DNA of 64,000 nt from Halichoerus grypus (lineage: Eukaryota; Chordata; Mammalia; Carnivora; Phocidae): positions 166,376,437-166,440,436 of the forward strand of contig NC_135715.1 of the NCBI RefSeq assembly GCF_964656455.1, in the 5' to 3' direction. The notes beneath the pieces are model-generated. The model did not search any database, was not told where the DNA came from, and was given only the letters and a program-made list of their open reading frames with translations. Every line of letters starts with the position of its first letter. Position 1 is the first letter of the stretch. A program made the position numbers and the translations under genes. Below are positions 52,722 through 62,879 of the stretch, one piece after another.

Positions 52722-52911
52722 AGGGCTCTGGGTGGTGCAGCTGGTTAAGGGTCCAGCTCTGGGTTTTGGCTCAGGTCATGATCTCAGGGTTGTGAGATCG
52801 AGCCCCACGTCAGGCTCCCTGCTTAGTGAGGAGTCTGCTTCTCCCTCTCCCTCTGCCCGCCTGACCTGTGCTCTCTTTTTCTCTCTCGCAAATAAATAAA
52901 TAAAATCTTTT
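52722..52911 (+). mobile_element. Older CAN SINE (left arm of tail-to-tail pair)
   Basis: 'ggctctgggtggtgcagctg' head, 'ggttgtgagatcgagcccca', CT-rich middle and 'aaataaataaataaaatctt' tail. Joined to the next copy through a T10 spacer. Confidence 0.92.
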
Positions 52912-52921
52912 TTTTTTTTTT

Positions 52922-53040
52922 AAAAGATTTTATTTATTTATTTGACAGAGAGAGAGAGAGCGAGAGAGCACAAGGAGGGTGAGCGGGAGAGGGAGAAGCA
53001 GGCCCCATGTTGGGCTCCACATCCATCATGGAACCTTCTT
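52922..53040 (-). mobile_element. CAN SINE, truncated (right arm of pair)
   Basis: Tail complement and GA-rich middle present through 'agggagaagcaggc', then it breaks into 'cccatgttgggctccacatc' and 'catggaaccttctt', which looks like the end of an older plus-type SINE. The head is missing. Confidence 0.82.
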
Positions 53041-53144
53041 AAAAAAAAAAATATTTTGAGGATTAAGTGTAAAACACCGAGCATTTATCTCTAGCAGGTG
53101 AGATAGTTGTTCATATAGGCTTCTTTAAGAGATCAACTTTGCCT

Positions 53145-53188
53145 TTAATTTTAAGTTTAGGTTAAGTTAATTTTAAGTTTAGGTTAGG
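53145..53188 (+). repeat. 22-bp tandem duplication
   Basis: Two adjacent copies of a TTAATTTTAAGTTTAGGTTA unit (22 bp each, one mismatch). Confidence 0.9.
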
Positions 53189-53584
53189 TTCTTAAAAATG
53201 TTTACGAAACTCCATTATTATTGAAAATGGAAGCTGGACATTTTTTTGCTAAGTTAAAGCTTAGGTGCAAGACTTTAAAGGAAGGGAGAGAAAGGACGAG
53301 GCTTATTTAAAAATGTAATTACTGCATATTTTTGGGAGAAAGAGTCGACGAATTTTAGGTCCATATTTCCTCTTTTTTTTTTTTTTCCCCAAAGGGAGGG
53401 TAAATAATATCGGTTACGTTTTTCCTTACTTTTCTTACTACTATGGGTATCAAAACTGCGAAAATAGAATTTTTTTTAATGTTGTAGTAGTTACTTGTGC
53501 TTTAAATCTTAAAAGAACTCAAAAAAAGGAGAATAATGCATTAATTGCATAATAAAATGTACAAGATTGATAAGACAATAGATT
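53189..53584. other. Non-genic stretch
   Basis: A/T-rich with T14 run near 53,374; nothing assigned. Confidence 0.4.
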
Positions 53585-53805
53585 TAACAACAGCAGCTTA
53601 CATATATTGAGCATGCCAAATTCTGTGCTAAATGCTTAGCATATTCGTTTGTCCTTTACAATAACCTGGCCACCCATCTTGCACGTTGAGGCTCAGAAAG
53701 ACTAACCTAATTTACCCCTGGCCTCCTGGTTAGTGGGAAAACCCGAATTCAAACCTAGGTCAGTCTGACTCCAGGGCTTAATTATCAAACTATATTGACT
53801 TAATT
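53585..53805 (-). mobile_element. MIR SINE, near full length
   Basis: 'cttacatatattgagcatgc', 'cgttgaggctcagaaagact' and 'acccgaattcaaacctaggt' then 'cagtctgactccagggc' follow reversed MIR. Confidence 0.9.
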
Positions 53806-53895
53806 TTCAATCTCTCCTTTGATCCTAATTGTGCAGAAATGTAACTGAGGAAATTTTGCTTGCCCCACAGGGTGATTTTTAAAAGTCTAAGCCAA

Positions 53896-54090
53896 GGGGC
53901 GCCTGGATGGCTCAGTTGGTTAAGCATCTGCCTTCAGCTCAGGTCATGATCTCAGGGTTCTGGGACTGAGCCCCATGTCGAGCCCCATGTCGGGCTCCCT
54001 GCTCAGCAGGGAGTCTATTTCTCCCTCCCTCCACCCTCCCACTTTCTCTTTGTCGCATAAATAAATAAAATCTTTAAAAAAATAAAAATT
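53896..54090 (+). mobile_element. CAN SINE with 12-bp internal duplication
   Basis: TSD AAAGTCTAAGCCAA (53,882-53,895) / AAAGTTTAAGCCAA (54,091-54,104). GAGCCCCATGTC is tandemly duplicated at 53,968-53,991. Confidence 0.95.
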
Positions 54091-54104
54091 AAAGTTTAAG
54101 CCAA

Positions 54105-54394
54105 TATTAAAAATCAGAGTGGTGGGTGGATAGTCAACATCAGAATGTACAGTTCTAGATTTTCATGAAAAGTGGGGGGATCTGGCCACGTTGGGCCTCT
54201 TTTCCGTGGATGGGAGGCGAAATACATCTGGCTGTCCCTTTTTGATGGGGCAGGTCCTCTGAACTTGGCCCAGTTCTCTGCACATGCTCTGTGGTTCCCT
54301 GGGTTTCCTGCTTCCGTCCCTTCTCCTGTTTATCAGTTCTTTGTCTTTAAGGAAACAGGCCAGTTACACCAAGCCTGCTGAATGCCTTCCGTGG
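54105..54394. other. Non-genic stretch
   Basis: No element is recognised. Confidence 0.4.
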
Positions 54395-54905
54395 TCCCCT
54401 TTTATCCGAAAGTCCTTCATACCCTGCTCCACCCCATCTCTCCAGGGTCTTCTCTGACCTGTCACCCCTGATCTGTGACCCACCTTCTTCCTCCAGCCCG
54501 CCTAACGCACCATGCCCCTTCATGCCTCAATGTGTTCCAGGCTTTCTCACGATGTTCTGGCGCTCTCAGGGTCCTTCTGCTCTTTCTCCACAGTTAAATT
54601 CTTACTCAGACTTTAAACTCCATCTCCAATGTCATCTCTTTGTGAGACAGCAAATCCTTTTCTGGAATTCTCCTTACTTACCCAGGAAGAATTCACGTCT
54701 TTCTTCTTCCTTGCCTCTGCAGCCCTTCACATCCTCAGCTTCCGCGCAGGTAAGCACATTTTACCTCATCGAGTTAATTGTGGGCCTGGCTCTCCTGCCA
54801 GACTCTGAGCTCCTTAAGGGGAAAGGCTCTGTCTTGGTCCTCTTTGCATTTCCATAAGCTGATAGAGAGATGGGCACAGAGTAAGGGCTCAGTCTGTGTT
54901 AGTCC
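54395..54905 (+). mobile_element. L2 LINE fragment (diverged)
   Basis: 'ctccatctccaatgtcatct', 'gactctgagctccttaaggg' and 'gagatgggcacagagtaagg' track the L2 3' region. Confidence 0.65.
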
Positions 54906-55790
54906 CCTCCCTTATCTTACCATCTCCAAACTTTCTCGGCTTAACTCAGCAGCACTGGTTTCTGGGGCGTAATAGTGTGTTCACTGAGTCTGTGTTGAAC
55001 TATCAGTTGAACGAATGTGTGCCTGTCATTGTGGGTCTTCACCTGTGTCTGAGCCAATGTTGAGTTTGGCCCTTCTGGGACCCTTCTGTCTCTCTCTGCT
55101 CGAGTTCTCCCAGCTGCTAGCAGTTCCCGTTACCTAAAGCTGACAGGATTTAGTTCCTATTACCTAATCATGAGGCCAATGAGGGAGTTGGCTTAGGAAC
55201 CAACGTATGTTATAATCAGTGTTCTCAGAAGCAATAGAGGTGAACAAAATCCCAGATGGCTGCCTGGACACCAAGCTCCTTCTCCCCACCAGCCTGCCTG
55301 GCCCTCTGGTGGGAATTCTATCCTGCTTGACTGGCCTCACCATCTTGCCCGAGTTCCCTACTGGGACAGAAGCCTGGACTTGTGCAGCAGCCTCGGAGGT
55401 GTGGGTTCCGGGCACCTGGCCAAGCTCTCGAGGCCCATCTCCACGGCTCCTGTTCTTCTTGTTATTGACACCGCATTAGGCACTGCTAGGATTGTTCTGC
55501 CACTATGCCTGGCTGGGTCTTTTTGAACACTGATGAGCACGCAGAACTTGCTGGGGTTTGTGCTTCTCTCAAACTTGGTTGTTTCCCCGGGAAATCCTCT
55601 GTTGGAGTAGGGAGCACAGCTCTGCTCCTGTGGTTGGTAACTCCTGCCAGGAACCCCCAGCATGCCTCCCAGAGTTGTGTCCACTCTTTCCCTGGGTCTT
55701 CTCAGCCGCTCGTCCCTTTGTTTTCTGTCTTCTAAAGATAGATCGTGGACTCCCTGGTCCTTCAAGTAACCATCTTGGTACATTTGTTCT
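54906..55790. other. Non-genic stretch, moderately GC-rich
   Basis: Overlapping frames on both strands (for example 157 codons, 55,358-55,831 minus) without recognisable domains. The regular look of 55,190-55,780 suggests an unnamed old repeat. Confidence 0.35.
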
Positions 55791-55810
55791 TCTATAAAAA
55801 CCAAAAAAAA

Positions 55811-55988
55811 GGGGGTACCTGGGTGGTTCATCGGTTAAGCATCCAGTTCTTGATTTTGGCCCAGGTCTTGATCTCAGGGTCATGATTTCAGGGTTGTGAG
55901 ATCGAGCCTGGAGTCAGGCTCCGTGATGGGCATGGAGCCTGCTTAAGGTTTTTTCTCTCTCTTTCCCTCTGCCCATCCCCCCTCCCTC
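55811..55988 (+). mobile_element. CAN SINE, older type, lacking its own A-tail
   Basis: 'gggggtacctgggtggttca' head, 'gggttgtgagatcgagcctg' and 'atggagcctgcttaaggttt'. Flanked by 'tctataaaaacc' at 55,791-55,802 and 55,989-56,000. No AAATAA tail before the right flank. Confidence 0.85.
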
Positions 55989-56012
55989 TCTATAAAAACC
56001 GAAACCAAAAAA

Positions 56013-56949
56013 AAGTTCATATTATTTTTAACTCAAGATAATAAATTATAATCATAATGCTATGGGTTTTCAGTCCTGGGCTGACAAAATTTCTTTTTAA
56101 AAGAATTCCACAAGGAGACTCTCTGCACCCCTAAGTCTCTGCATCATAGAAGGGGTCTGTGGGCCTCCCTCACGGACTCAGCAGCCTCTTCTCCAAGCCA
56201 GGTGACCCAGCTCTCTCCTCACTACCAAGATGCCTGATCACAGGGGCATCCTGCACTCCCATTCCTTGTCTTCCTGGGAGCACAGAGACAGGTTTCCTCT
56301 GTTCTCTGACAGTAACATTGGAACGCATCCTTACCGTTTTCTCACCGAGAGTGACTTACTGGGATAGTGTGGCACTTGCCCTGCCTTCGTTCTCTTTCCT
56401 CGTTGATCTTGTACGGCTTGTCTCTATGAGGAGACACTTGCCGACGCCCTCTCGGTCCTGCAGTAGAAACATGAGTGCTGGCTTATCGAGCCCGTTCCTC
56501 CCCAGATGAACCAGGATTGTTGACGGGGAGGGGGCCAAATTACTGCAAGGGTAGGCCTACCTACACATGTATTGCAAGAATGCCCCTTGGAAGCAGGGAC
56601 CCCACCAGCACACCTTTTATGGTCTTGCTCACGATCTTGTCTAAAACGGCAGAAGCTACAACATACAGTTTGGTTCCCTGACCGTCACAGGCCTGAAGTC
56701 TCCTCAAACAGCTCCCGCTTTTGAGTTTTTCAAAGGTCTTTCTCTTCTTTGTTTCCAGGCTTCTGGGTTGGGGTCCGGGGGGCACTTTCTCTGCCCCTCC
56801 CTCTGCCTCTTTCCTTCTTATTTTGGATACAATTACAACCTTCGAGTAAATTATTGCTAAAAATGGCATGTGCCGGGAAATAGTATACACATGCGTCTGT
56901 GTCCTCCGCCCCCTTCCCCAAACTTCCCCTGTGTCTCCTTCCACGCAGA
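56013..56949. other. Non-genic stretch
   Basis: No repeat is firmly recognised. Frames 56,159-56,509 (plus) and 56,561-57,043 (minus; partly reversed MIR) show no family resemblance. Confidence 0.35.
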
Positions 56950-57175
56950 GGCAGTAGAGCTTACTGGTGAAATGTGAGGATTCTGGAATCAGGGAGATCT
57001 GGCTTCCAGTGCTGGTTCTGCTCTGTAGCCCTGGATTAATCACTTAACCGTTCTGAACTTATGTCCCCGTACAGCGGATAGGACTCGTATCACGGGGTTG
57101 CTCTGAAAGGATTGAAATGGGTGTGAAGTGATTGGCACCATGCCTTGGAAACACGGTAATTGTCAATTATTATGA
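56950..57175 (+). mobile_element. MIR SINE, near full length
   Basis: 'ggattctggaatcagggaga', 'gattaatcacttaaccgttc', 'cacggggttgctctgaaagg' and 'gtgattggcaccatgcctt' follow MIR. Confidence 0.85.
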
Positions 57176-57530
57176 TTGGCTACATGGCAGAAAGAAAGAT
57201 TATCAAAGTGGCCGGCCAGCCTTCCAGAGCGGCTGTCCTCTCAACGGCTGCTCAGTCTTGGCTCACCGATGTGTGGGTTATCCGTGCCAACAAGTCAGCC
57301 TCCCATATCCGCACATATATTCCAGATGCTTCAAGAATTTCAGTATTTTCCTATGTAAGCAAACCTCAGGGGAGAAGCATCTTAGCAGTGTCAATCGGTT
57401 TTATTTCTAAAATGATAATAATGTGTATTATACCTCAGGAGGAATTTTGTTTGTTTGCTTCTGAGCTAATAGAAACATTAAAATTAATTGCTCCAGTGAG
57501 GAAGTGGGTAGGGAAGAGGCCCCTTCCCAA
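57176..57530. promoter_or_regulatory. Candidate conserved non-coding stretch
   Basis: Repeat-free, evenly composed, with several undecayed CpGs in an otherwise A/T-leaning background (57,210-57,320) and three overlapping open frames, the longest 130 codons (57,160-57,552 plus). The frame begins in MIR sequence and shows no domain, so I read the stretch as non-coding. Confidence 0.25.
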
Positions 57531-57543
57531 TGTCACCATTTTA

Positions 57544-57563
57544 TTTTTTTAAAGATTTTATTT

Positions 57564-57603
<40 letters not shown>

Positions 57604-57766
57604 ATGAGCGGGGGAGGGGAGAGTGTGGGGGGAGGAGGGGAGTTGGGGGGTGGTTGGTGGGAAGGACGGAGGGAGGGAGAAGCAAGCTCCTGAGGATCCC
57701 AGAGGGATCTTGACCTGAGCCGAAGGCAGAGGCTTAACTGACTGAGCCACCCGGGTGCCCCCCCAC
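57544..57766 (-). mobile_element. CAN SINE with expanded (GA)n and G-rich middle
   Basis: 13-bp TSD TGTCACCATTTTA at 57,531-57,543 and 57,767-57,779. The middle holds (GA)16 and an unusual G-rich expansion around 57,610-57,665 ('gtggggggaggaggggagtt'). Confidence 0.96.
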
Positions 57767-58084
57767 TGTCACCATTTTAAAAAGCTCCCTATAGGGCTGC
57801 AGTGACATGGACTCCTCACTGCCCAGGGCGAGCTGAGGTCTAGCAGTTTACATTGTTACAGCTTTCATCATTTAGGAGCACCATCAGGTTGGCTCCTGTG
57901 TCTCTCCCTTCCTGGCTCCCCCCTTTTTCTTTTAGCATTTTCCTACTTTCTGGTACCACCAGAAGTTCCAGACTCCTCTTGTATTTTCTCTGATCTTGCT
58001 CCAGGATTAACCACTTCTCCTAGAAGCCCTGGGTCCTTCTATTGGACTATGGTGCTTCGAAGTAAAGGAAAAACACGGTATTGT

Positions 58085-58400
58085 TTACTCTGAACACTTC
58101 TGTATTCTGGTCACCGGGTGGGCGGTATTTTTCCACACATCAAACAATTCTGCGACACCAGCTGGGTGTCCTGCAATTTAACTCAATTCTGACACTATCT
58201 ACCTGGAGGTGGCATCAGATCCCACAGGTGAAGGACTCGGTCCTACAAGCCTGCCTCCTCCCCGCCCCCCATCCCCACCCCACTTCAAACACCAGTCAAA
58301 GCCCAAGTTGTCACCTGGGCTTCTGACCAACTGGCTGTAGCCTGGAGGCTTCCATGACCTCCTTCTTGGGTTTGATTAATTTGCTACAGTGAGTCACAGA
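58085..58400. mobile_element. Old ERVL-like LTR, part 1
   Basis: 'acaccagctgggtgtcctgc', 'aactcaattctgacactatc', 'ccaactggctgtagcctgga' and 'tttgattaatttgctacagt' then 'gagtcacagaactt' are familiar phrases of an old mammalian LTR repeat. Continues after unrelated sequence at 58,640. Confidence 0.55.
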
Positions 58401-58639
58401 ACTTGGGAAAACAGTTTATTTACTAGATGACACATGTTTTGTAAAACGATATGTTCAGTTGTTTTAGTTTTAATTTTTTATTTATTGGTTTAAAGAAAAG
58501 ACGTTTACTAAAAGCAGCTAGCAGCAAGACCACGGTCATCAAACTAATTTCTCTCAGGGAGTGGCTATTCCTTTAAGTGTTTCTGAAATTTTCTTGGACA
58601 GTCTTAGCGTTCTAGAGAGTCTGTAGTCATACATATATC
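58401..58639. other. Sequence separating the two LTR-like blocks
   Basis: A/T-rich ('ttttaatttttttatttattgg' type) and unrelated to the flanks; possible small insertion of unknown kind. Confidence 0.3.
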
Positions 58640-59085
58640 ATTTATTGTCACTAAACAGTCTTGGGCAGAACAGCCCAGACGACAGAGGTGCATACAGCAA
58701 GGCCTGGGGGCAAAGGGCTCTGAGCTTCCAAACTCTCTCTGGGCACACCACTCTCCTAGTACCCTCTGTGTTCACCAATGAGGAAGCTCTCCAGACCCCA
58801 TCCTGTTGGCTTTTTAAGGAGGCTTCATTACCCAGTCATGGTTGGTTAAATCATTGACCACTGGTGATTCAGCTCAATCTCCAGCCCCTCTCCTTTCCCC
58901 AGACGTGGAAGTGGGGGTGGGGGCTGAAAGTTCCAACACTTTAATTTCAGGTCGGTTTCCAGGGCAACCAGCCCTGATCCTTAGGGGCTTTCTAAAAGTT
59001 AGCTACATTCTCAGGACACAAAATGAGATAAATAGGAAAGCAATAGCCAAAGGATCAATAACCAGTGGTTACCCCAAATCCAAAT
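58640..59085. mobile_element. Old ERVL-like LTR, part 2
   Basis: 'aaggaggcttcattacccag', 'ggttaaatcattgaccactg', 'gtgattcagctcaatctcca' and 'gtgggggtgggggctgaaag' with 'ttccaacact' continue the same LTR as 58,085. Family assignment needs a repeat library. Confidence 0.6.
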
Positions 59086-59930
59086 TCACATGAGTCATGA
59101 TCAGAGAATTAATTCTTACAAATGTTTTTCTCCTGCTAATCTGAATTTGAAAAAGAAATGTGAGAGTGAAATTTTACCTTCCTTTCTTGATTGAGCACTA
59201 TAGGCAGAGATCTGGGAGAGCTGACTTTGGTAAGAATGCTTACCCTTCACCAGTTTCTGTCAGATTTCCAGGATCCCACCTGCAGGTTCTGGGGCAAGTG
59301 GTATGTCTCAGGGGGTCCCATCTGAACTGCCAAAAGTTTAGAGGAGGAAAAATAACTTTCTACCCTTCTGAATTCTTGGTTGAAACACTCTATAATAAAA
59401 GACAGATTAAGAAGGGAAAACCACAGTTTGTTAATATGTAGACCTCATGTATACATGCGAGATTCCCAGGGAAACTCCCAAGTAACTCCCCGAGACAGCC
59501 CAAGCCACCATCTTAAATACCTTCTTTAGCTAAAGACAAAAGAAAGATGTTGGGGTACAATGGGGAGACCAGTTCTGGGAGGCTATCAGGAAAAGCATGG
59601 TAAACAAGGGGAAGGTTTGTTTTATAGACTTAAGTGGCTGCTTTCTCTGTTGATAAGATCTTCTTGTGATTTAGAGTCATCCTTCTTTCTCTTCCTGGTA
59701 TGGAGAGACATTTATAAAGGCACCAAAAAAATCAGATTTTTTTGGGTAAATGTAAATGTCCCTTATGAAAAGACAACTTGTACTCTGTTCTCAGAGCTTC
59801 TCCTGTGTCTGCTGTTTCTTAAACATTATCAGCTCAAAAGAATCCTTAGGCCAAAGAGACATATTTTGGGATGGCGTATTCTACTACCTTTTACCCAACA
59901 GCCAAAGACCACAAGTAGCACACCTATTGT
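59086..59930. mobile_element. LTR-like repeat, unassigned
   Basis: 'aacactctataataaaagac', 'aaccacagtttgttaatatg', 'agattcccagggaaactccc' and 'gctaaagacaaaagaaagat' read like LTR/ERV sequence I cannot name. Frames at 59,160-59,943 have no recognisable motif. Confidence 0.35.
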
Positions 59931-59934
59931 TGAA

Positions 59935-60130
59935 CGAAGTTGAGTTTATTGGTTCTTGTTGCAACAAGGGAGGCTGCACACCACAGGGCAGTCCAGTAAA
60001 AAGGGGTTTGGAGGGGCTCGTATAGATGGGATTTGGTCTTGTGTTAGGTGATTTGGGGGAAGGTCATAAGGTGGGATCAGTCCTATTATCTAAATATGAT
60101 CTAGGAGGTGGGAGGAATGGAGAGAGGTTA
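59935..60130. mobile_element. Possible LTR-type repeat, related to 35,225-35,424
   Basis: 'gaagttgagtttattggttc', 'ttgttgcaacaagggaggct' and 'ttgtgttaggtgatttgggg'. The last phrase is shared with the element at 35,225. Confidence 0.45.
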
Positions 60131-60339
60131 AAGCTATAATGGGAAAGAAATAGCACTCACTCCCTGTTATCTGGAACGTTTGGTCATCTTTGCCGTTTTT
60201 GGTGTCCTTGTTCTTGCTTGCCATGCTCGAACACGGGAGGGAGTGGTCTTGTTTGTGTCAGGCTCCATCATGGTCACAGAGTGACCTCAACTGATGATAG
60301 CATTCTGTAAATTGTTTATGTTGCATTGGAAAACATGAT
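60131..60339. other. Non-genic stretch
   Basis: No element is recognised. Confidence 0.4.
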
Positions 60340-60900
60340 GGCCTCGCTGAGTGCCAGGCTGGCTCCCAGCTGTGGGCTGTCAGCGTCAGCTTTTTCCTCT
60401 CTCTTGACCCAAGGAAGTGCCCTCCAGTGGTCTCCCACCAGAGCAGACAGTGCTGGGCGTTCTCAGGGTACTTATCTTCCCAGCCTACAAGCATCAACAA
60501 GGAGCTATGCCCTTCCTAACCCCATGCTAGGAATCTGGGACATTACCCAGGACATGGCCTCCCTTCCATGTCTTCCGATCTGCCCTCCCCTCTGCCTGGA
60601 ATATTCTTTTCTCATTGCCATTCCTTGCACTAATTTTCCAGGTGCAGCTCCTGGGCCACCTCCTTCCTGGACTGGTTGTGAAAATATTGGAAATGCTTCC
60701 ATACCGTTTGGCACATCACTTTTGCCCTGAGCCTTGAGGCTGACCCATGTCACTCCTTTGGGATCCCAGTTCAGCCCCAGGACCATGGGCACCCATTTTG
60801 ATAGGTCTCTGTTTTTGCCTTGTCTTCCATGCTTTACAGACCACCCCCGGGTCTCTTTGCTCACTGCCACAGAATTACGTTAAACTCTCACAGCACATAT
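60340..60900 (+). mobile_element. Probable L2-like LINE remnant
   Basis: 'gccctcccctctgcctggaa' with 'tattcttttctcattgcc' and 'caggtgcagctcctgggcca' resemble the L2 3' half ('tctgcctggaatgctcttcc'), but the rest is weak. Confidence 0.45.
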
Positions 60901-60916
60901 TTCTTGTTCCATTTTA

Positions 60917-61133
60917 TTTTATTTTGTTTTATTTTTTTTAAGATTTTATTCATTTATTTGACAGAGAGGGACACAACGAGAGAGGGAACACAAGCAGGGG
61001 GAGTGAGAGAGGGAGAGGGAGAAGCAGGCTTCCCGCAGAGCAGGGAGCCCAATGCGGGGCTCGATCCCAGGACCCTGAGATCATGACCTGAGCTGAAGGC
61101 AGACGCTTAAGGACTGAGCCACCCAGGCACCCC
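60917..61133 (-). mobile_element. CAN SINE (one-base-deletion subfamily)
   Basis: 15-bp perfect TSD TCTTGTTCCATTTTA at 60,902-60,916 and 61,134-61,148. 'cgagagagggaacacaagca' and 'gcttaaggactgagcc' mark the subgroup. Confidence 0.97.
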
Positions 61134-61329
61134 TCTTGTTCCATTTTAAATCAGTTTTGTGAACGCCTATCTCTCTCAGGTAGCCAGGACTATGTGTATG
61201 TGACATTTATTTTCTGAGTTTTACAATGATACCTGATATAGGGAAGGTCTTAGCCGCTGTCTGTTATATATTGAGCCAAATTGGTCCCCTGACCTCCAGG
61301 CACTTATGATCCAGGCAGTTTGGTTTGGG

Positions 61330-61640
61330 GACAAAATTGTAAATTTTTATTTACTTTCTTTTTTCTTTTTCTTTCTTATTATATAATTGATAAATATTCA
61401 CTGTAGAAAAAATAGCTAAACAATAATTTATGTCCTCTCGAATCCCATACCTTGGAGACAAATGCCATTAACATGGTAGTGTTGATTTTTCCAGACTATT
61501 TCCAGATGCACAGAGAAACATGAGATTATACTTTGAGGCTCTTTTGACAAATGTTATTTTACTTAAAATATCATGAACAGATTTCCATATCAATAAATAT
61601 AGACCCACACCACCAATAGCCAATTGCACGTATGTATTAA
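61330..61640 (-). mobile_element. L1M LINE fragment
   Basis: 'aatattcactgtagaaaaaa', 'ttaacatggtagtgttgatt', 'ttacttaaaatatcatgaac' and 'agatttccatatcaataaat' follow the reversed old-L1 order. Confidence 0.7.
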
Positions 61641-62879
61641 ACAATGATGACTGTGGGGATTTTAAAGTCTGACAGTTTTCCTGCTGATAGTATTAACTCG
61701 ACATCATTGGTATTGTGGGTGCTTAAAAAGATTAAGTAATGCCACAGAGAACAGGAAGAGCAGAAGCTTTTATTTAGATTCGGGGCAGCAGGGTGGGGGG
61801 GCCGGCGGTGCATACCCACAGAGGAGTTGAAATTTAGGTACTTATTGATATTTTAAGCAGATGTCACTGTGATGAGATCTGTACTGTACACAAAACCTTT
61901 CTGCTGAAAGGGAATTTTTGAAAATCTTGGGAAGCTCTCTGTTCCATTTAAGACAAAAGTTATCTTATAGGGAGGGTATGGCCCATTCTAGGGAATCTAC
62001 AAATTAAACCAATGTAAATTAAGCTTCCATTTCCAGTCACTTGCCCCAGATTGAACCCAATTGGCTCCTGCATTCCAATAGTTATTGATTCCTAGAAGGA
62101 AATTTATTTCCAGATTACTTTGGAAATTATAATCATCTATCCTAATAGAAGGAAACTCTTAGGGAAGGAAAGGTGGGCCTATCAGGGAAAATGTCTACAG
62201 AAGAAAAAATAAAGTATTGTCCATATTTTACATCTGTAGATAATGGGCAATACCTTACAGAAAAAAAGGCTTTCTTGGGATCACCCAGAGAAATTGGAGG
62301 CATGGCTGTTATCTGTGTATTCAGGAGTCTTCCTGTAGCAGATGTGTTAGCATTTGTCAGCCCAGCATCTCTTGACATCTACTCCTCCCCCAGTGGAGCT
62401 AACGGTCCCAAGTTCCCATCCCCCCAGCACTGCGGTGGCCGTGGGGCCAAGGCTGGAAGAGGAGAGCATGCGCAGGCTGACCTCTAGCACTCATGGATGG
62501 TTCTGCGGTGGCATCTCGCCCCGGCAGGATCAACAGGAGTCCTTTTGAGAGACCTGATCCAGACATTCGGAGAGAGACAGGGATTTTGGACACGAGGGAT
62601 CTGGTGATCTTGGGGTGTCTAGGGACCATCCCGTGGAAAAAGCCCGTTTAAGGGTGAAGCCCACACGGCAGAAAGTTTCTCACTGTTTGAACTCTGGAAT
62701 GCATCGCTGTGTGACAACAGCTGTGACTTCCCACTTCTAATCCTGTTTCAATTTAAACTCTTTCGAGTTGAGGATCTGTCACTTGCAATGAAAGGAGTCT
62801 ACTATACCTCCCTGGAATCACATAAACAAACTCCCATGAGTAAGAAGAGAACGCACTGTTAAGTTCAGTTCCCACCTAC
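61641..62879. other. Non-genic stretch
   Basis: About 1.2 kb. A G-rich patch with CpGs at 61,790-61,812 and another mildly CpG-containing patch at 62,400-62,530. The frame 62,173-62,487 (104 codons, plus) has no recognised domain. The even style of 61,990-62,340 suggests an unnamed old repeat. Confidence 0.35.

Noticed and set aside
55358..55831. 157-codon minus-strand frame
   Set aside because: No family resemblance; sits in sequence that looks like an unnamed repeat, with competing frames on the other strand.
56561..57043. 160-codon minus-strand frame
   Set aside because: Its first part is antisense MIR, and the remainder has no recognisable motif.
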